Under the pieces are notes generated by a model, which was given only the letters and a program-made list of their open reading frames with translations, was not told the DNA's origin and made no database searches. From Shinisaurus crocodilurus (taxonomy: Eukaryota > Chordata > Lepidosauria > Squamata > Shinisauridae): a stretch of 64,000 nt of DNA. Of this stretch, positions 54,266 to 64,000 are shown one piece after another. The DNA lies in contig CM037877.1 in NCBI GenBank assembly GCA_021292165.1, forward strand, positions 80,098,524-80,162,523, in the 5' to 3' direction. A program made the translations under genes and the position numbers. Position 1 is the first letter of the stretch; the number at the start of each line of letters is the position of its first letter.

Positions 54266-54557
54266 CCTTAAGTAAAGAACAGAACACAAGTTATACATGC
54301 TCACTGCACCTGGGACACTGTGCAATTCAGTTTCCTACACTTCCATTTTCAGCCAATGTTATTCTAGAGCTATTCAACACATTTCCTGGTAAATTTCACT
54401 TCTGATGTTTCAGTGTACCATCAGAAAGACCAAAGGGGAGAGGGGACTTTATTGACTGGCTTTGATGAGTACAAATCTTCATGGAATCTGAATATCACAG
54501 AATTCTAACAACCTTTTCCAGTATTCAGTAATTTCCATACATCCCTGAGTTAGATTT

Positions 54558-54720
54558 CATAGATCATAGAGTTGAAAGGAGCCTACAAGGCTATCGAGTC
54601 CAACCCCCTGCTCAATGCAGGAAACTAGAGGAGGGGTCTCCCATCCAAGTAACAACCAGGCTTGACCCTGCTTAGCTTTCCACACTCAGACAAGCTGAGC
54701 CAGCGTAAGCCACAGGCCTG
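54558..54720 (-). mobile_element. 5S rRNA-derived SINE with CR1 tail, copy 3
   Basis: On the minus strand: GGAAAGCTAAGCAGGGTCAA, GTTACTTGGATGGGAGACCC, TTCCTGCATTGAGCAGGGGG and CTCGATAGCCTTGTAGGC, with an ACTCTATGATCTATGAAA end. It matches copy 1 along the whole length. Confidence 0.85.
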
Positions 54721-55152
54721 TATGTAATAAGTTGTTTTGTAATAAGTGATGCCAAATGCAGGAAGATCCAGCAAGGAAAGGTAAGCTTATTAACCAAACC
54801 AAACAAAAATGAAAAATAGAACCCATAGCCACTAGCCAGCTCTTGCAACTCCCATTTGATGTGTATCATTCTCTTACATAACAAGAAGTCTCATTTCCCT
54901 CCAAAATCCCATTGTGACAAAGAGATCTGGCAGGCCTGACTGCGGGGTCTGAAGAGTTTTCTGTCAAGGAGGTCCCTCCTCTGTGATAGAATCTGGGAGG
55001 GGAGGGGGAGAGAGTGCGAGCTCACTGGTGTTGGGACTTGTAGCTGGGCGTAAGAGATTCGGCTGCAAGAGAGAAGACAGTAGATCTGATCTAAGCCTGT
55101 CCTGAGCCCTAGGCAGGCATTTGCCTGCTGACATGTAGGACTAAAGTCATGT

Positions 55153-55397
55153 GTGAGCCAGTGTGGCGTAGTGGTGAGAGTGTTGGACTGGGACTCAGGA
55201 GATCTGGGTTCTAGTCCCCGCTTGGACATGAAACTCACTGGGTGACTTTGGGCCAGTCACTGACTCTCAGCCTAACCTACCTCACAGGGTTGTTGCGAGG
55301 ATAAAATGGAGAGGAGGAGGAGGATTATGTAAGCCGCTTTGGGTTCCTTGCAGGAAAAAAGGCAGGGTATAAATATAATACATAAATAAAATAAATG
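55153..55397 (+). mobile_element. Sauria-type tRNA-derived SINE, copy 2
   Basis: GTGAGCCAGTGTGGCGTAGT (A box), GGTTCTAGTCCCCGC (B box), GGGCCAGTCACTGACTCTCA and TAAGCCGCTTTGGG, ending in an ATAAATAAAATAAA tail. It is nearly collinear with the copy at 43044. Confidence 0.95.
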
Positions 55398-55559
55398 TGA
55401 GGGCTTGGGTGCACAAATATGTCCTGCTCCCCACCCAATGTCCCTGCACAGTTTAGACCTTCATGTGTGATTGGAAACCCTGATAAGGCAGATATTGGGT
55501 ATAATTAGTTGTTTATCAATACTGGAGAGTCTCCTAAGTCATAGGAAGATGGCATGCAT

Positions 55560-56440
55560 CACGCCAATGTAAAGGTATTGATGCCGTGATGTACTCTTGA
55601 GCCTGTATAACTGCAGAGAGTTTCAGATGAACCGTTTCAGCTGTTATCTACTACAGGCATACCTCTGAGATATTGCGGGTTCAGTTCCAGACCACTGCAA
55701 TAAAGCGAGTATCGCAATAAAGCGAGTCACACGAATTTTTTGGTTTCCCAGTGCCAGTGCATATAAAAGTTATGTTTACACTATACCATAGTCTATTTAG
55801 TGTGAAATAGCATTATGTCTAAAAAAAACAATGTACATACCTTAATTAAAAAATACCTTATTGCTAAAAAAAATGCTAACCATCCTCTGAGCCTTCAGCA
55901 AGTCATAATCATTTTGCTGGTGGAGGGTCTTGCCTCGATGTTGATGGCTGCTGACTTCAATTTGTAAAAACCGCAATATCTGCGAAGCACAATAAAACGA
56001 GGTATGCCTGTACTTCAAAAGTTTGGCGGATTCTAAGGGCCTTTTTGAAGGTGAACTCGGGTTCTTCCAGTAGTCCTTTCCCGAGTGTGATGTCTCCGAT
56101 GCTAAGTACACTTTGGTGTCTTATCAAAGACTTGCTCAGGTCTTCATGAGTGTAAGTCCAATTCAGCAACTTGATATCAGTCCGAAATCCTTCTACATTT
56201 TGTTTCTCAGCTCTCTCATATGAAAGTTAGATCTTCCCAAGGTTTCATTTCTTTTTGGAATGCAGAACTCTTCAAACTTTCTCTTCACTATATCATCACA
56301 TCGCTGTTGTATTTCTGAGAGCTGCAAACTATTGTGCACTGTTAGAAAACCTTGCCCTGCAAGAGTGCTTTGTTGATCTTTCTCTGTAGCTTCACTGCCA
56401 GCATATTGTAGTGTAGGGTGTTGGCAACATGGCACCTGCA
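55560..56440 (-). pseudogene. Ty3/gypsy-like Gag fragment, split by Tigger1-like element
   Basis: On the minus strand 56435-56193 reads FEEFCIPKRNETLGRSNF and the preceding helical part. 56169-56011 reads LNWTYTHEDLSKSLIRHQ, LSIGDITLGKGLL and FTFKKALRIRQTFE, the order typical of the capsid-like core of Ty3/gypsy Gag (PKRN, SLIRDR-type, LLREP-type and KAI-type motifs). One frameshift lies near 56185. The Tigger element follows directly after the last motif, and the Gag reading may resume on its other side. No zinc knuckle, protease or RT was found. Confidence 0.65.
55654..56010. mobile_element. Tigger1-like pogo element, internally deleted
   Basis: The element starts CAGGCATACCTCTGAGATAT and ends AACGAGGTATGCCTG with TA on both sides (55652-55653 and 56011-56012). 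CACACGAATTTTTTGGTTTC, ACAATGTACATACCTTAATT and GGAGGGTCTTGCCTCGATGT match the mammalian Tigger1 consensus as I remember it. Almost all of the transposase is deleted; the join lies near 55956. Confidence 0.85.
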
Positions 56441-56931
56441 GACACAGCAGTGCCTACCAAGACCCCTTCCTCACTCCCCTGCTCCCTTCCTCACCCCCGG
56501 CTCCCCACTCTCATCACAGCCACCACCTCTCCCTGCTCAGCCAGGAAGCAGAGGGGAAGTGAGGAGGTGGAGGAAGTGGAAGTGGGGCGGGCTGGCAGAC
56601 AGGAAGAGGCAGCAGGTGGCAGAAGCATCTGCTGCAGTGGGCAGACAGACAGGAAGAGGCGTGCCCAGTAGAAGCGGTGGCGGTGGCTGCATCAAGCAAG
56701 ACGGACAAGGAGGTACATCGGTGTGAGGAGGAGGAGGAGGAAGAGGAGGAGAGAATCTCAGCAGGCCAGGGGGCAAGAAGAGAGAGAATGTCAGTGACTG
56801 GGGGGCAAGAAAAGAGAATCTAGGGAAATCATGCACACAGGTCCAAATGGCTGTGGGAGAAATGTGCCCTTGGGCCTGAAAAAAAATGACAGGTGTGCCC
56901 GTGGGCCCATAAAGGTTGCCTACCCCTGTTT
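56411..56931. mobile_element. hAT-like element with GGA/CpG-rich interior
   Basis: The left part GTAGGGTGTTGGCAACATGG and the right end GGTTGCCTACCCCTG are roughly inverse, as in a common reptile hAT family. The interior is rich in GAGGAGG and GACAGACAGGAAGAGG words, which produces ORFs on both strands. The target duplication is unclear. Confidence 0.5.
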
Positions 56932-56999
56932 TAGAGAATGAAGGCTTGCTTAAATCTCTTCCAGCTTTCAGTGGCCTTGCTGAATACCTTCAGCTCTTC

Positions 57000-57868
57000 A
57001 GCTACTCTCAGGTGCTTCCTTTTGTCCAGGCACTGGCAGCTCTTTATACAGAGCACACACAGCATAGGGAACCACCATCTTAAAGGAAACAATTCAGCCA
57101 GCTGCCATCTTCCCTTTTTTTTTTTCCTCCTTAGTTTTCCTGTTTGTTTGTCCTTAAGGTGATGGTTCAGATTTTGTTCTTGGGGGTTCTTTTAGACTCC
57201 ATCAAAAAGGGTTCAGTGAGTTCACTCTCAGTGTGCCCATATTGTGCGAGTATGTTTGTCACCTAACAGCCGGCAGAGTTGTTAGGTGGAGGAAGGTGGA
57301 GGTGGGCTGTAGGGGAGGAAGACTGGCACATTCAGTGGCTGCTGATCAGACAGCAGCTGCCCCTCTTCAATTTTGTGACTTCCTTGCTCTCAATGCTGTC
57401 CTCTTGCTCGCAAAGACAATTTTTAGAAATGAGAAGAACCTGCTGCTGCCCACAGCCAGTAAGCCCCTCCAAACATCTTAAGAAAAGTTGCCTGTCCTCT
57501 CCAAACGTGTCAAAAGGCTCCCTGACATGGGGTGGCAAATCTGAGGGGTGATTTACGGCTCAGCACTGGAAAACCAAGCTCCACCCCCACAGCTGGGGAG
57601 AGTGTGAGGCCTCTTAAGCTGTGTGTTACTGGTTTGGTACATAACGACACATACTAATGAAGAAAGGTGTTCAGTGAATGCATATAGCCCGTAAGTAACA
57701 GTACACGGTCATCCTTCTCTTGTAGTCCAAAGAAGGATGTTCTGCTCTTTCTGACAGCCAAATGGGACTAGGTATTGCTTTCTCCCTGCCAAACCAATGA
57801 GGAATCTGGCCAAAATCTTGCTGGACCCCCCAAAGTCAGAATCTGGCTCTGTGAGTCCAGAGCAGGAT
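57000..57868. other. No gene recognised
   Basis: ORFs of 60-90 codons at 57233-57551 overlap on both strands and show no family. A T-run lies near 57115-57126. Confidence 0.4.
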
Positions 57869-57870
57869 AC

Positions 57871-57901
<31 letters not shown>

Positions 57902-57903
57902 TC
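57871..57903. repeat. (CTTT)n microsatellite
   Basis: Eight uninterrupted tetranucleotide units. Confidence 0.95.
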
Positions 57904-58029
57904 AGCAGTTGTGGGAACCTGATCCAAGCTCACTCAAGGCCTGCCTCTTCTCACATTCAAATCCAGCTTACACAAGACAAATCACTCCAGGATACAAAAC
58001 TGGAGAAATGTCACAGCGTTTCTGCATCA

Positions 58030-58480
58030 GACCTTGGGAACGGTTCTGCCTTTATAAGAGCAGCTTGTTCCCAGCAAATCCGGCATCACTAAGAGAGAGG
58101 GAAAGGTTAAAAAATACAGAAGGCGATAGTCTGCGGCTGTCTTTGCATCTCCAAGTGTCTGGCACACCGAGGCCCCATCCCAGTCAGCGCAGCCTGGTTT
58201 CCAGCCGCCTGATCTCTGTGTATCAGATGATCGCCATAATGATTCCTGCTGCCACTTTGCAATCGGCGGCAATGCACACAACGCCTCTGCAGCCACACTG
58301 AAATTAGCCCCTATCTCGGCTGTCCCTCTCTAAATGTTTCCCCGTTATCTCCCACTTGTCTTGATAGCTAATGCAGTTCCTACAGCTGCTGTATCATATT
58401 AGGTCAGAGTGATGAAAACGAATGCCATTTTCCTGATGGCTTATGCAGAATTGTTGTAATTTGAATCAAGTCTCCCTAGC
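58030..58480. promoter_or_regulatory. Candidate conserved non-coding element
   Basis: A repeat-free block with well-mixed composition and words such as CATAATGATTCCTGCTGCCA, TTGATAGCTAATGCAG and GTTGTAATTTGAATCAAG. The 130-codon plus-strand and 89-codon minus-strand frames overlap and look like chance. It resembles developmental enhancer sequence; the call is by appearance only. Confidence 0.35.
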
Positions 58481-58559
58481 TTTTTTTTTCCCCCCTTTCA
58501 CTGTCTCCATCTCTCTCTCCATTTCACCCCCACTCCTCTGTACAGAATATATATTGGGG

Positions 58560-58990
58560 CACTGGCGGCCTGCCATTCTAACTGCATATTAGAAATGGTA
58601 GCGTTTTCTTCTATCTGATTCTATAAAATGAGTTCAGCAGAAGGTGCAAACCCAGCATATTTGTGGTTTTTCCTATAAATTACTTTAACACTGTGTCCAA
58701 TCATATATATAATTTCAGATTTTCAATTTCAACTCACTGCTGTGTCAGCACAGACTCCACTGATATGTCTAATGTATTTAGCTTAAAATGAAACGGATGG
58801 CATTTCATTACCAGGAAGATAATATTTTTGAATATGTTTGCTGCATGGCAGGATCCATCATTATTCTGCCATTTTATGTTCAGAGTGTGTAATAGCTTTT
58901 TAATGCTTTGATGTATTTTATTTATATATGTAATATTTTTCTAATACCACAGGGTGGTTTAACTCATTGGACGCGTTAGAAAATCTTAAT
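58560..58990. promoter_or_regulatory. Candidate conserved non-coding element
   Basis: A unique AT-rich block containing GATTCAAT-like, TAATGTATTTAG, AAAATGAAACGG and CATGGCAGGATCC words, without repeats or coding frames, next to the previous block. Confidence 0.3.
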
Positions 58991-58999
58991 TGAATGCTT

Positions 59000-59728
59000 T
59001 TAAATAGTATCAAGACAGGGAAAGGCTGAACAAATTGCCAATATTTTATTTGAAATGAAGTAAAGAAAAGCGGAACCACACACATGCAATCCTTCTATTC
59101 TCCTGTCCCTTCTCCGAGCTTCTTCCAATACTCAAAATACTTTGAAGAGAGAGAGAGGGAGAGAACACCCTATGGTCCCCTGAGATGTTTGAAGCTGTCA
59201 GCATGAAGGTAAGTAACACAAGAAATCTTGAATGTGCCCAGCTGTGAATGACAGAAGCCTCCTCATTGGCTAAAGCTTCTGACATGACTAAAATTCTTAA
59301 ACGCTGGGGTTTTGCAACCCTTTGACCAAAGTGATGGAATTTTAAAACTACGAAGGTGCTCCTGTTGCAAAAATAGAAAGTGTTCTTTAAAAATGCTACT
59401 CCTAATATATATTACTGTAATACCATGGCTACTAGCTCCCAAATTAACAGCGAAGAGTTAGAAGAGATTGCCATGGTAATCCATCCAGGTTCACTTTCTG
59501 ACAAAGATATTATTGACCGTTGATGTGGACAACTATCCCAACTCTTCCTTATGTCTGAGTCTATCTAATTTATTTGCTATCGGGGTGGGTGGATGTGATG
59601 CACAAAATGTTGCCTAATCCAGGTGAAATGGGGAGAGGAGGGGAACTAAAAGTATCAGCTACAGATGTCTGTCAGTACTGCATTACTCTCAAGTTGAGGT
59701 GCATTACAATTAGTATTCCTATATCCAG
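59000..59728. other. No gene recognised
   Basis: Unique-looking sequence; 59410-59540 (CTAGCTCCCAAATTAACAGC, TATTATTGACCG) could be a further non-coding conserved stretch. Confidence 0.35.
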
Positions 59729-59730
59729 GG

Positions 59731-60035
59731 CTGGCATCAGTACCTGACATCCTTGGGCAGCTTCCAGGGCCCCAACCCCTGGCAGGACCCACCACTGGTG
59801 CCTTTCCCAGACCTCCCCTTTACTTTTTTTTTTTCTAGCCCAGCACTCCAAACTGTACCAGGAGGCAGGGCCTAGCCACAGATAAACTTGCCCATAATCT
59901 CCTGGAGCAACACTCTGTCCAGAGCATTGTGGGAAATTAAAATGGTAGCTAGACCCACCTGGTGTGTTCAGAGCTGCTCCCAGGGACCACCAGAGGGCAC
60001 TTTGCCCAAGTGCCCATCAAATCTGAAGCTGGTTC
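59731..60035. mobile_element. hAT-like element
   Basis: The start CAGGGCTGGCATCAG and the end CTGAAGCTGGTTCTG are inverse in outline. The flanks CCTATATC and GATATATC agree at 6 of 8. GGGCACTTTGCCCAAGTGCC lies near the right end. Confidence 0.6.
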
Positions 60036-60738
60036 TGGATATATCTATGTTCCATTCATACATGCAAGTCACCACTTGAGGAACATGCATGTGTGAGTGC
60101 TATTGAGATCACTGGGTGTGGACAATTTCCCATCTCTTAACAGCAGATACACACACAAAATGGATGTAGCCATGCAGATTCCTGACTCTAGACTGGGGCT
60201 TCCATCTGCAACATGTTCCAAATTAAGACCAGTTATGGCCTTACAAAAATAGATTGCTGAAGAAAACTGAAAAATATTCAAGCTAGTAACTTGATTTTAA
60301 GACATTTTATACACTGAAAATCTCATTGATTTCAAATGTAAGTGTGCATTGTGTAATTAAACTTAATCTAATTTCTTCTTCACATAATCGAACCATAATC
60401 TAGATGCAGGTGACTCATTCAGGTGTGGAATATCATGTGATAACCTCATTAGAAGCACACTGATGAATATAATTTGCTGCACTTGTCAGCGAAAACAATC
60501 ATAGACCAAACAAACATATCATAAATGACCAGACAATCATATGAAGTACAATCACTATGTGACCATGTAGATTCACCCTGTTTTAATTTTTATACAGGCC
60601 AGAGAACTGTTGTTATAGGGCAGCTTATAACTGAATGAATAAATGAATGATAACAGTTCCGGGGGATGGGGGGATACAAATTTTCAAAACATCTCAGTGG
60701 CAGAAGTAGAAACGGACTCATAATCTCTGAATCAATTC
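60036..60738. other. No gene recognised
   Basis: AT-rich unassigned sequence with a short L2-like tail remnant near 60590-60650 (AGGGCAGCTTATAACTGAAT). Confidence 0.35.
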
Positions 60739-60740
60739 CT

Positions 60741-60885
60741 AGAATCATAGAATCATAGAATCATAGAAAAGTAGAGTTGGAAGGGGCCTACAAGGCCATC
60801 GAGTCCAACCCCCTGCTCAATGCAGGAATCCAGGTCAAAGCATCCCTGACAGATGGCTGTCCAGCCGCACATTGAACACATTGAT
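60741..60885 (-). mobile_element. CR1 LINE 3' end, antisense
   Basis: AATCATAGAATCATAGAATC, GTAGAGTTGGAAGGGGCCTA, CGAGTCCAACCCCCTGCTCA and GCATCCCTGACAGATGGCTG match the 3' end of the CR1 copy at 38521. Confidence 0.9.
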
Positions 60886-61080
60886 CATAAAATATGGAGG
60901 GAAATTAAAAGGAATTAACACTTTTTTTAAGGATATGGGGCATTCATGCAATGTACTACGAAGAAAACATACATGGGGTGGGAATAGAAGGGCCTGATAT
61001 CCATGCAGAAGACTCCTCTACTAGTCACAAATTCCCTTTGTCCATACATGAAGGGCTTAATATATGAAACATGGCTTTTG

Positions 61081-61116
61081 CTTTTATTATTATTATTATT
61101 ATCATCATCATCATCA
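61081..61116. repeat. (ATT)n(ATC)n microsatellite
   Basis: About seven ATT units followed by five ATC units. Confidence 0.9.
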
Positions 61117-61369
61117 CTTCCCACTGGAAAAAGCGGTCTCGAAGTGATTATATACAGAAATCCATAATTAATATAACAAAAAACCCACCAAAATCAATAT
61201 AAACCATATTCAACACAATAATACAAATAAAAATAAACACCATAAAGATACAATCTAAAAACAATACAATGTGAAAAGTGTTCATCCACAATTCACAAAA
61301 TCTCTCCACCCCCAGCCTAGAATGAACACCACAAAAGCAGCCCACATGCTACAATTGGAGGAGAAGGCC

Positions 61370-61600
61370 ATTGGTGGCTACTAGTTCTGAATCTTCTGAT
61401 TGACTGTGTGCTACCTCCAGTATCAGAGGCAGTATGCCTATGTACACCAGTTGCTGGGGAACATGGGCGGGAGGGTGGTGTTGCACTCATGTCCTGCTTG
61501 TGGGATCCCATGGGCAGCTGGTTGGCCACTGTGTGAACAGAATGCTGGACAGGATGGACCGTTGGTCTGATCCACCATGGCTCTTCTTATGTTCTTAATT
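61370..61600 (+). mobile_element. CR1-like LINE 3' UTR
   Basis: TGGTGGCTACTAGTTCTGAA, CTCCAGTATCAGAGGCAGTA, GTCCTGCTTGTGGGATCCC and GGCTCTTCTTATGTTCTTAA match the tail of the CR1-like copy at 16985-18115. Confidence 0.75.
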
Positions 61601-61967
61601 GGGCCATAACTAATGTCCAAATGCTTGGCAAAATAAGAACATCTTTGCCTCGCACTGAGAAGATGAGTGTCGGTACCAGGTGAGCTTCCTTCATGAGAGC
61701 ATTCCATCAATGTGGGTCTAGCACATTGAAAATGCTTGTTCCAAAACTGCCACCACCACCCCAAGCGCTCAGAAGAGGCACACAGAGAAGAGCCTGTGAA
61801 GCCAACCTTAGGGACCAAGTATATTCACCACATATCAAATCTTTTGCATTGGACTTTAAGATGCTTTGAAAATTCAGAAGAATTTCAACAGAAATCTGTA
61901 ATGCTGTGCTAATGCTCAACAACAGTAAACAAAATGCTATACTGCATGTCTGCTTTATGGGCTAAAG

Positions 61968-62307
61968 CAGAGGTGGGCAACTTCGGGAGGCCTGGCGGAC
62001 ATTTTCAGCCCCTGGTCCTCCCCCAGGGCTGCAACTTCCCCCCATGGCACTGAAAAAAATGGCATTCAGAGGGGCCATGGAACATCGAAAGAGTCCAAAT
62101 TAGTTTGTTTGCAAGTGAATTTTAACTATTGTAGTGCTCTGTAGTAGCTATGGAGCACAATATGGGTCAAAAATACTTCAAAATGGCCACTCCGGATGCC
62201 ATTTTTGTTTTTAATTTACAATTAAATTAATTGTAAATTAAAGGGGCAGTGTGGCATGGTGGGGGCCACATCTGGCCTGCAAGCTGCACATTCCCCACTC
62301 CACCCCA
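61968..62307. mobile_element. hAT-type element, 340 bp
   Basis: The start is CAGAGGTGGGCAACTTC and the end CATTCCCCACTCCACCCCA. GGCTAAAG flanks both sides (61960-61967 and 62308-62315). The interior includes a TTAATTTACAATTAAATTAA palindrome at about 62212-62240. Confidence 0.8.
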
Positions 62308-62315
62308 GGCTAAAG

Positions 62316-63429
62316 CATATGAGAGACATCCTGTATGTGCATTACTTCTCATAAATGAGCAAAGGAAGCCTCAGGACATGGTAAGTGTACATAGGATCTC
62401 AGCCTGTGTGTCTGTGTTTTTAAAGGATCGTGGGCATTTTAAAACTTATTGTAACCTGATCAAAATGATACATGCAATGAGAGAGTAGCAGCACATATTT
62501 TACTAACATTTTAACCAAAAATCACTGGGTTCTTTCTAAATTAATATTATTTCACCCATTCCAACCCTTGGACTATTTTAATAGTTTAGCAACTGTGCTG
62601 CTTACTTAATCCGATTCCTCCTCTCCCCTTCTACATGTTCTGACTTATTCCTTATTTCCAATTCTGCAAAAGCTCTTTGCACATTCATTTTAAGAGCTTA
62701 GATGAAACTTCTCAGAACCACATCACAACTTTCAAATGGCCAACTTTACATGCCCAGTTAGTCTATGATGGGGGGATCAAATTGATACTGCTGGTTCTAA
62801 ATACTTTGTGTCCAGTTTCCAATTCTATATGAAGTTTGTCTGCAATGAGCCCCTTCGGCCTGAACATACAAGGTACCGTATGTTAAGTTACCACCCACAG
62901 ATTGCAACTGCAGATACTTCTCTGGCTACCACCACCATAATGACTGTTGCCGCATAACTATAAAAGACACCATCATTCTATTGTACTTTGGAGAAGCAGG
63001 AGATGAAAAGCACAGTTGAATGAGGACAACTAAATTAACACAAAAATGCTGCGATTAAGTGCAGTTTTTATGAACAGGAATAACATTTCTAGAACTTGGG
63101 GGGGGGGGACTATTGGAAGAGTTTCAGGGACTTCAAATGAAAACTTCTTTATCTGAGAGAAGCCCAAAGCCTTTCCTTCTTGGGTCATATTAACCCTCCA
63201 TTACTTTGATACTTATTTCACAGCAAAAACAACAACAACAACAACACCAAAACCCTTCCCCATGTAAATCAGAATCAAAAAGGCATCTAGAATGAGTGAA
63301 CCAGAATATTTCAGCTCCTGTGACAACTCATCTTGCACCCGCATAGTATATTTCACAAATCTTGGGAGAGTTCTACAGAGACACCATCCAGCCCACAACC
63401 TGATTGGAATCAATTACCAATATTTGTTT
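62316..63429. other. No gene recognised
   Basis: AT-rich sequence with an (AAC)n microsatellite at 63225-63248 and a G9 run at 63100-63108. No coding frame was recognised. Confidence 0.4.
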
Positions 63430-63630
63430 AGAGCTAGATTTGATTTGTAGCTGCCCTCCTTTTGTAGCTCTAACGCTACCCGACAAGCCTCAGGGGAAAG
63501 TAATTAAATTTAATCGAAGCTTCCCTTCCTCATCTGGAAGCTCCCCTCTGTTTAAAGCTGCACAGAAAATTAATTAAATAAAGAGGAAATCAGGCTTTCA
63601 AAATGAAGATGTATGCTAAAATGCCAAGAC
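63430..63630. promoter_or_regulatory. Candidate conserved non-coding element
   Basis: A compact unique block with several homeodomain-type sites (AAGTAATTAAATTTAATCGA, GAAAATTAATTAAATAAAG) and no repeats. It is the strongest of the candidate blocks by motif density. Confidence 0.35.
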
Positions 63631-64000
63631 ATACCCACCCATCAAAAGCAATCTGTACCAAGCCTAAAATAAGTTCATTCTTCTGTTTTTTGTCTGTTCC
63701 TTACCAATAATTAGGATTGCTGCAACATGTAGCCTTGCATAAAATGGGGGAGGGGGGATTCTACGGTACCAACATCATTTTTATCAGCCCTGTATATGAT
63801 ATAATTTTGGTGCACCACATAATCCTCCTCCAAAGTGCATGCAAGGTTAATTTAAATAGCATGCATGCACACACAGCAAATAAGCAATATAGGCCGCATT
63901 TGGATGACAGGACAACCCACATGTAGTACGGATGAATCGCCCAAGGCTGCACGATGTGCCTGATAAACAATCGGGCACATTGTGGGTTGCTGGCCCCCTC
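63631..64000. other. No gene recognised to window end
   Basis: Unassigned sequence. The last bases, ATCGCCCAAGGCTGCACGAT and CAATCGGGCACATTGTGGGT, contain inverted words and may begin another MITE cut by the window. Confidence 0.3.

Noticed and set aside
57909..58301. 130-codon ORF across the candidate conserved block
   Set aside because: An 89-codon frame overlaps on the opposite strand, there is no domain, and the sequence character fits non-coding DNA; comparative codon data would be needed to revive it.

Overview
The window looks like non-coding, transposon-rich DNA from a squamate reptile (lizard or snake). The main evidence is two copies of the tRNA-derived Sauria-type SINE (43.04 and 55.15 kb), CR1 LINEs with the AATCATAGAATCATAGAA-type end, L2-like LINE tails, a DIRS element and many hAT- and Harbinger-like MITEs. 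I find no convincing host protein-coding gene, rRNA, tRNA or CRISPR array. Nearly every long open frame belongs to a mobile element or is a by-product of GC-rich or simple-sequence DNA. Five unique AT-rich blocks (19.56-19.92, 53.44-53.97, 58.03-58.48, 58.56-58.99 and 63.43-63.63 kb) look like candidate conserved non-coding elements, so the window may lie in an intron or gene desert. Layout: 1-10 kb holds MITEs, a diverged 185-bp tandem repeat, a GAA microsatellite and an L2-like LINE split by three nested DNA transposons. 10.7-14.6 kb holds a decayed DIRS element, interrupted by a MITE and followed by a partial LINE ORF ending in a zinc finger. 15-24.7 kb holds a near-perfect hAT hairpin, a CR1 copy with an L2 insertion, a 5S-rRNA-headed SINE with a CR1 tail and a Tigger-like element. 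25.06-33.47 kb is a G-rich minisatellite of about 106-bp units, cut by a 6.7-kb minus-strand gammaretrovirus-like provirus. That provirus has 381-bp LTRs differing at four sites, a CTTG target duplication and a tRNA-Arg-like primer-binding site. Its gag and pol are broken and internally deleted, but a 642-codon env is open from end to end. 38.5-40.15 kb is a CR1 LINE. 40.67-42.07 kb is a TG...CA solo LTR between two 326-bp direct repeats that differ at one base. 44.4-49.2 kb holds LTR sequence plus two long hAT-type elements of one family whose shortest member (165 bp) is at 53.23 kb; the longest carries a CpG-rich insert of about 1.25 kb. 50.9-56.9 kb holds a palindromic element of about 700 bp, more SINEs and hAT copies, and a Ty3/gypsy-like gag fragment split by a Tigger1-like element. 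57-64 kb is mostly low-copy sequence with the candidate conserved blocks. How the parts relate: CR1 and L2 LINEs supply reverse transcriptase, and the 5S-headed SINEs end in a CR1 tail, which suggests mobilisation by CR1. The MITEs depend on hAT, Harbinger or pogo transposases that are not encoded here. The provirus cannot replicate on its own, so its intact env is the only viral protein that could still be made from this locus. All assignments come from reading the sequence; no database search was run.
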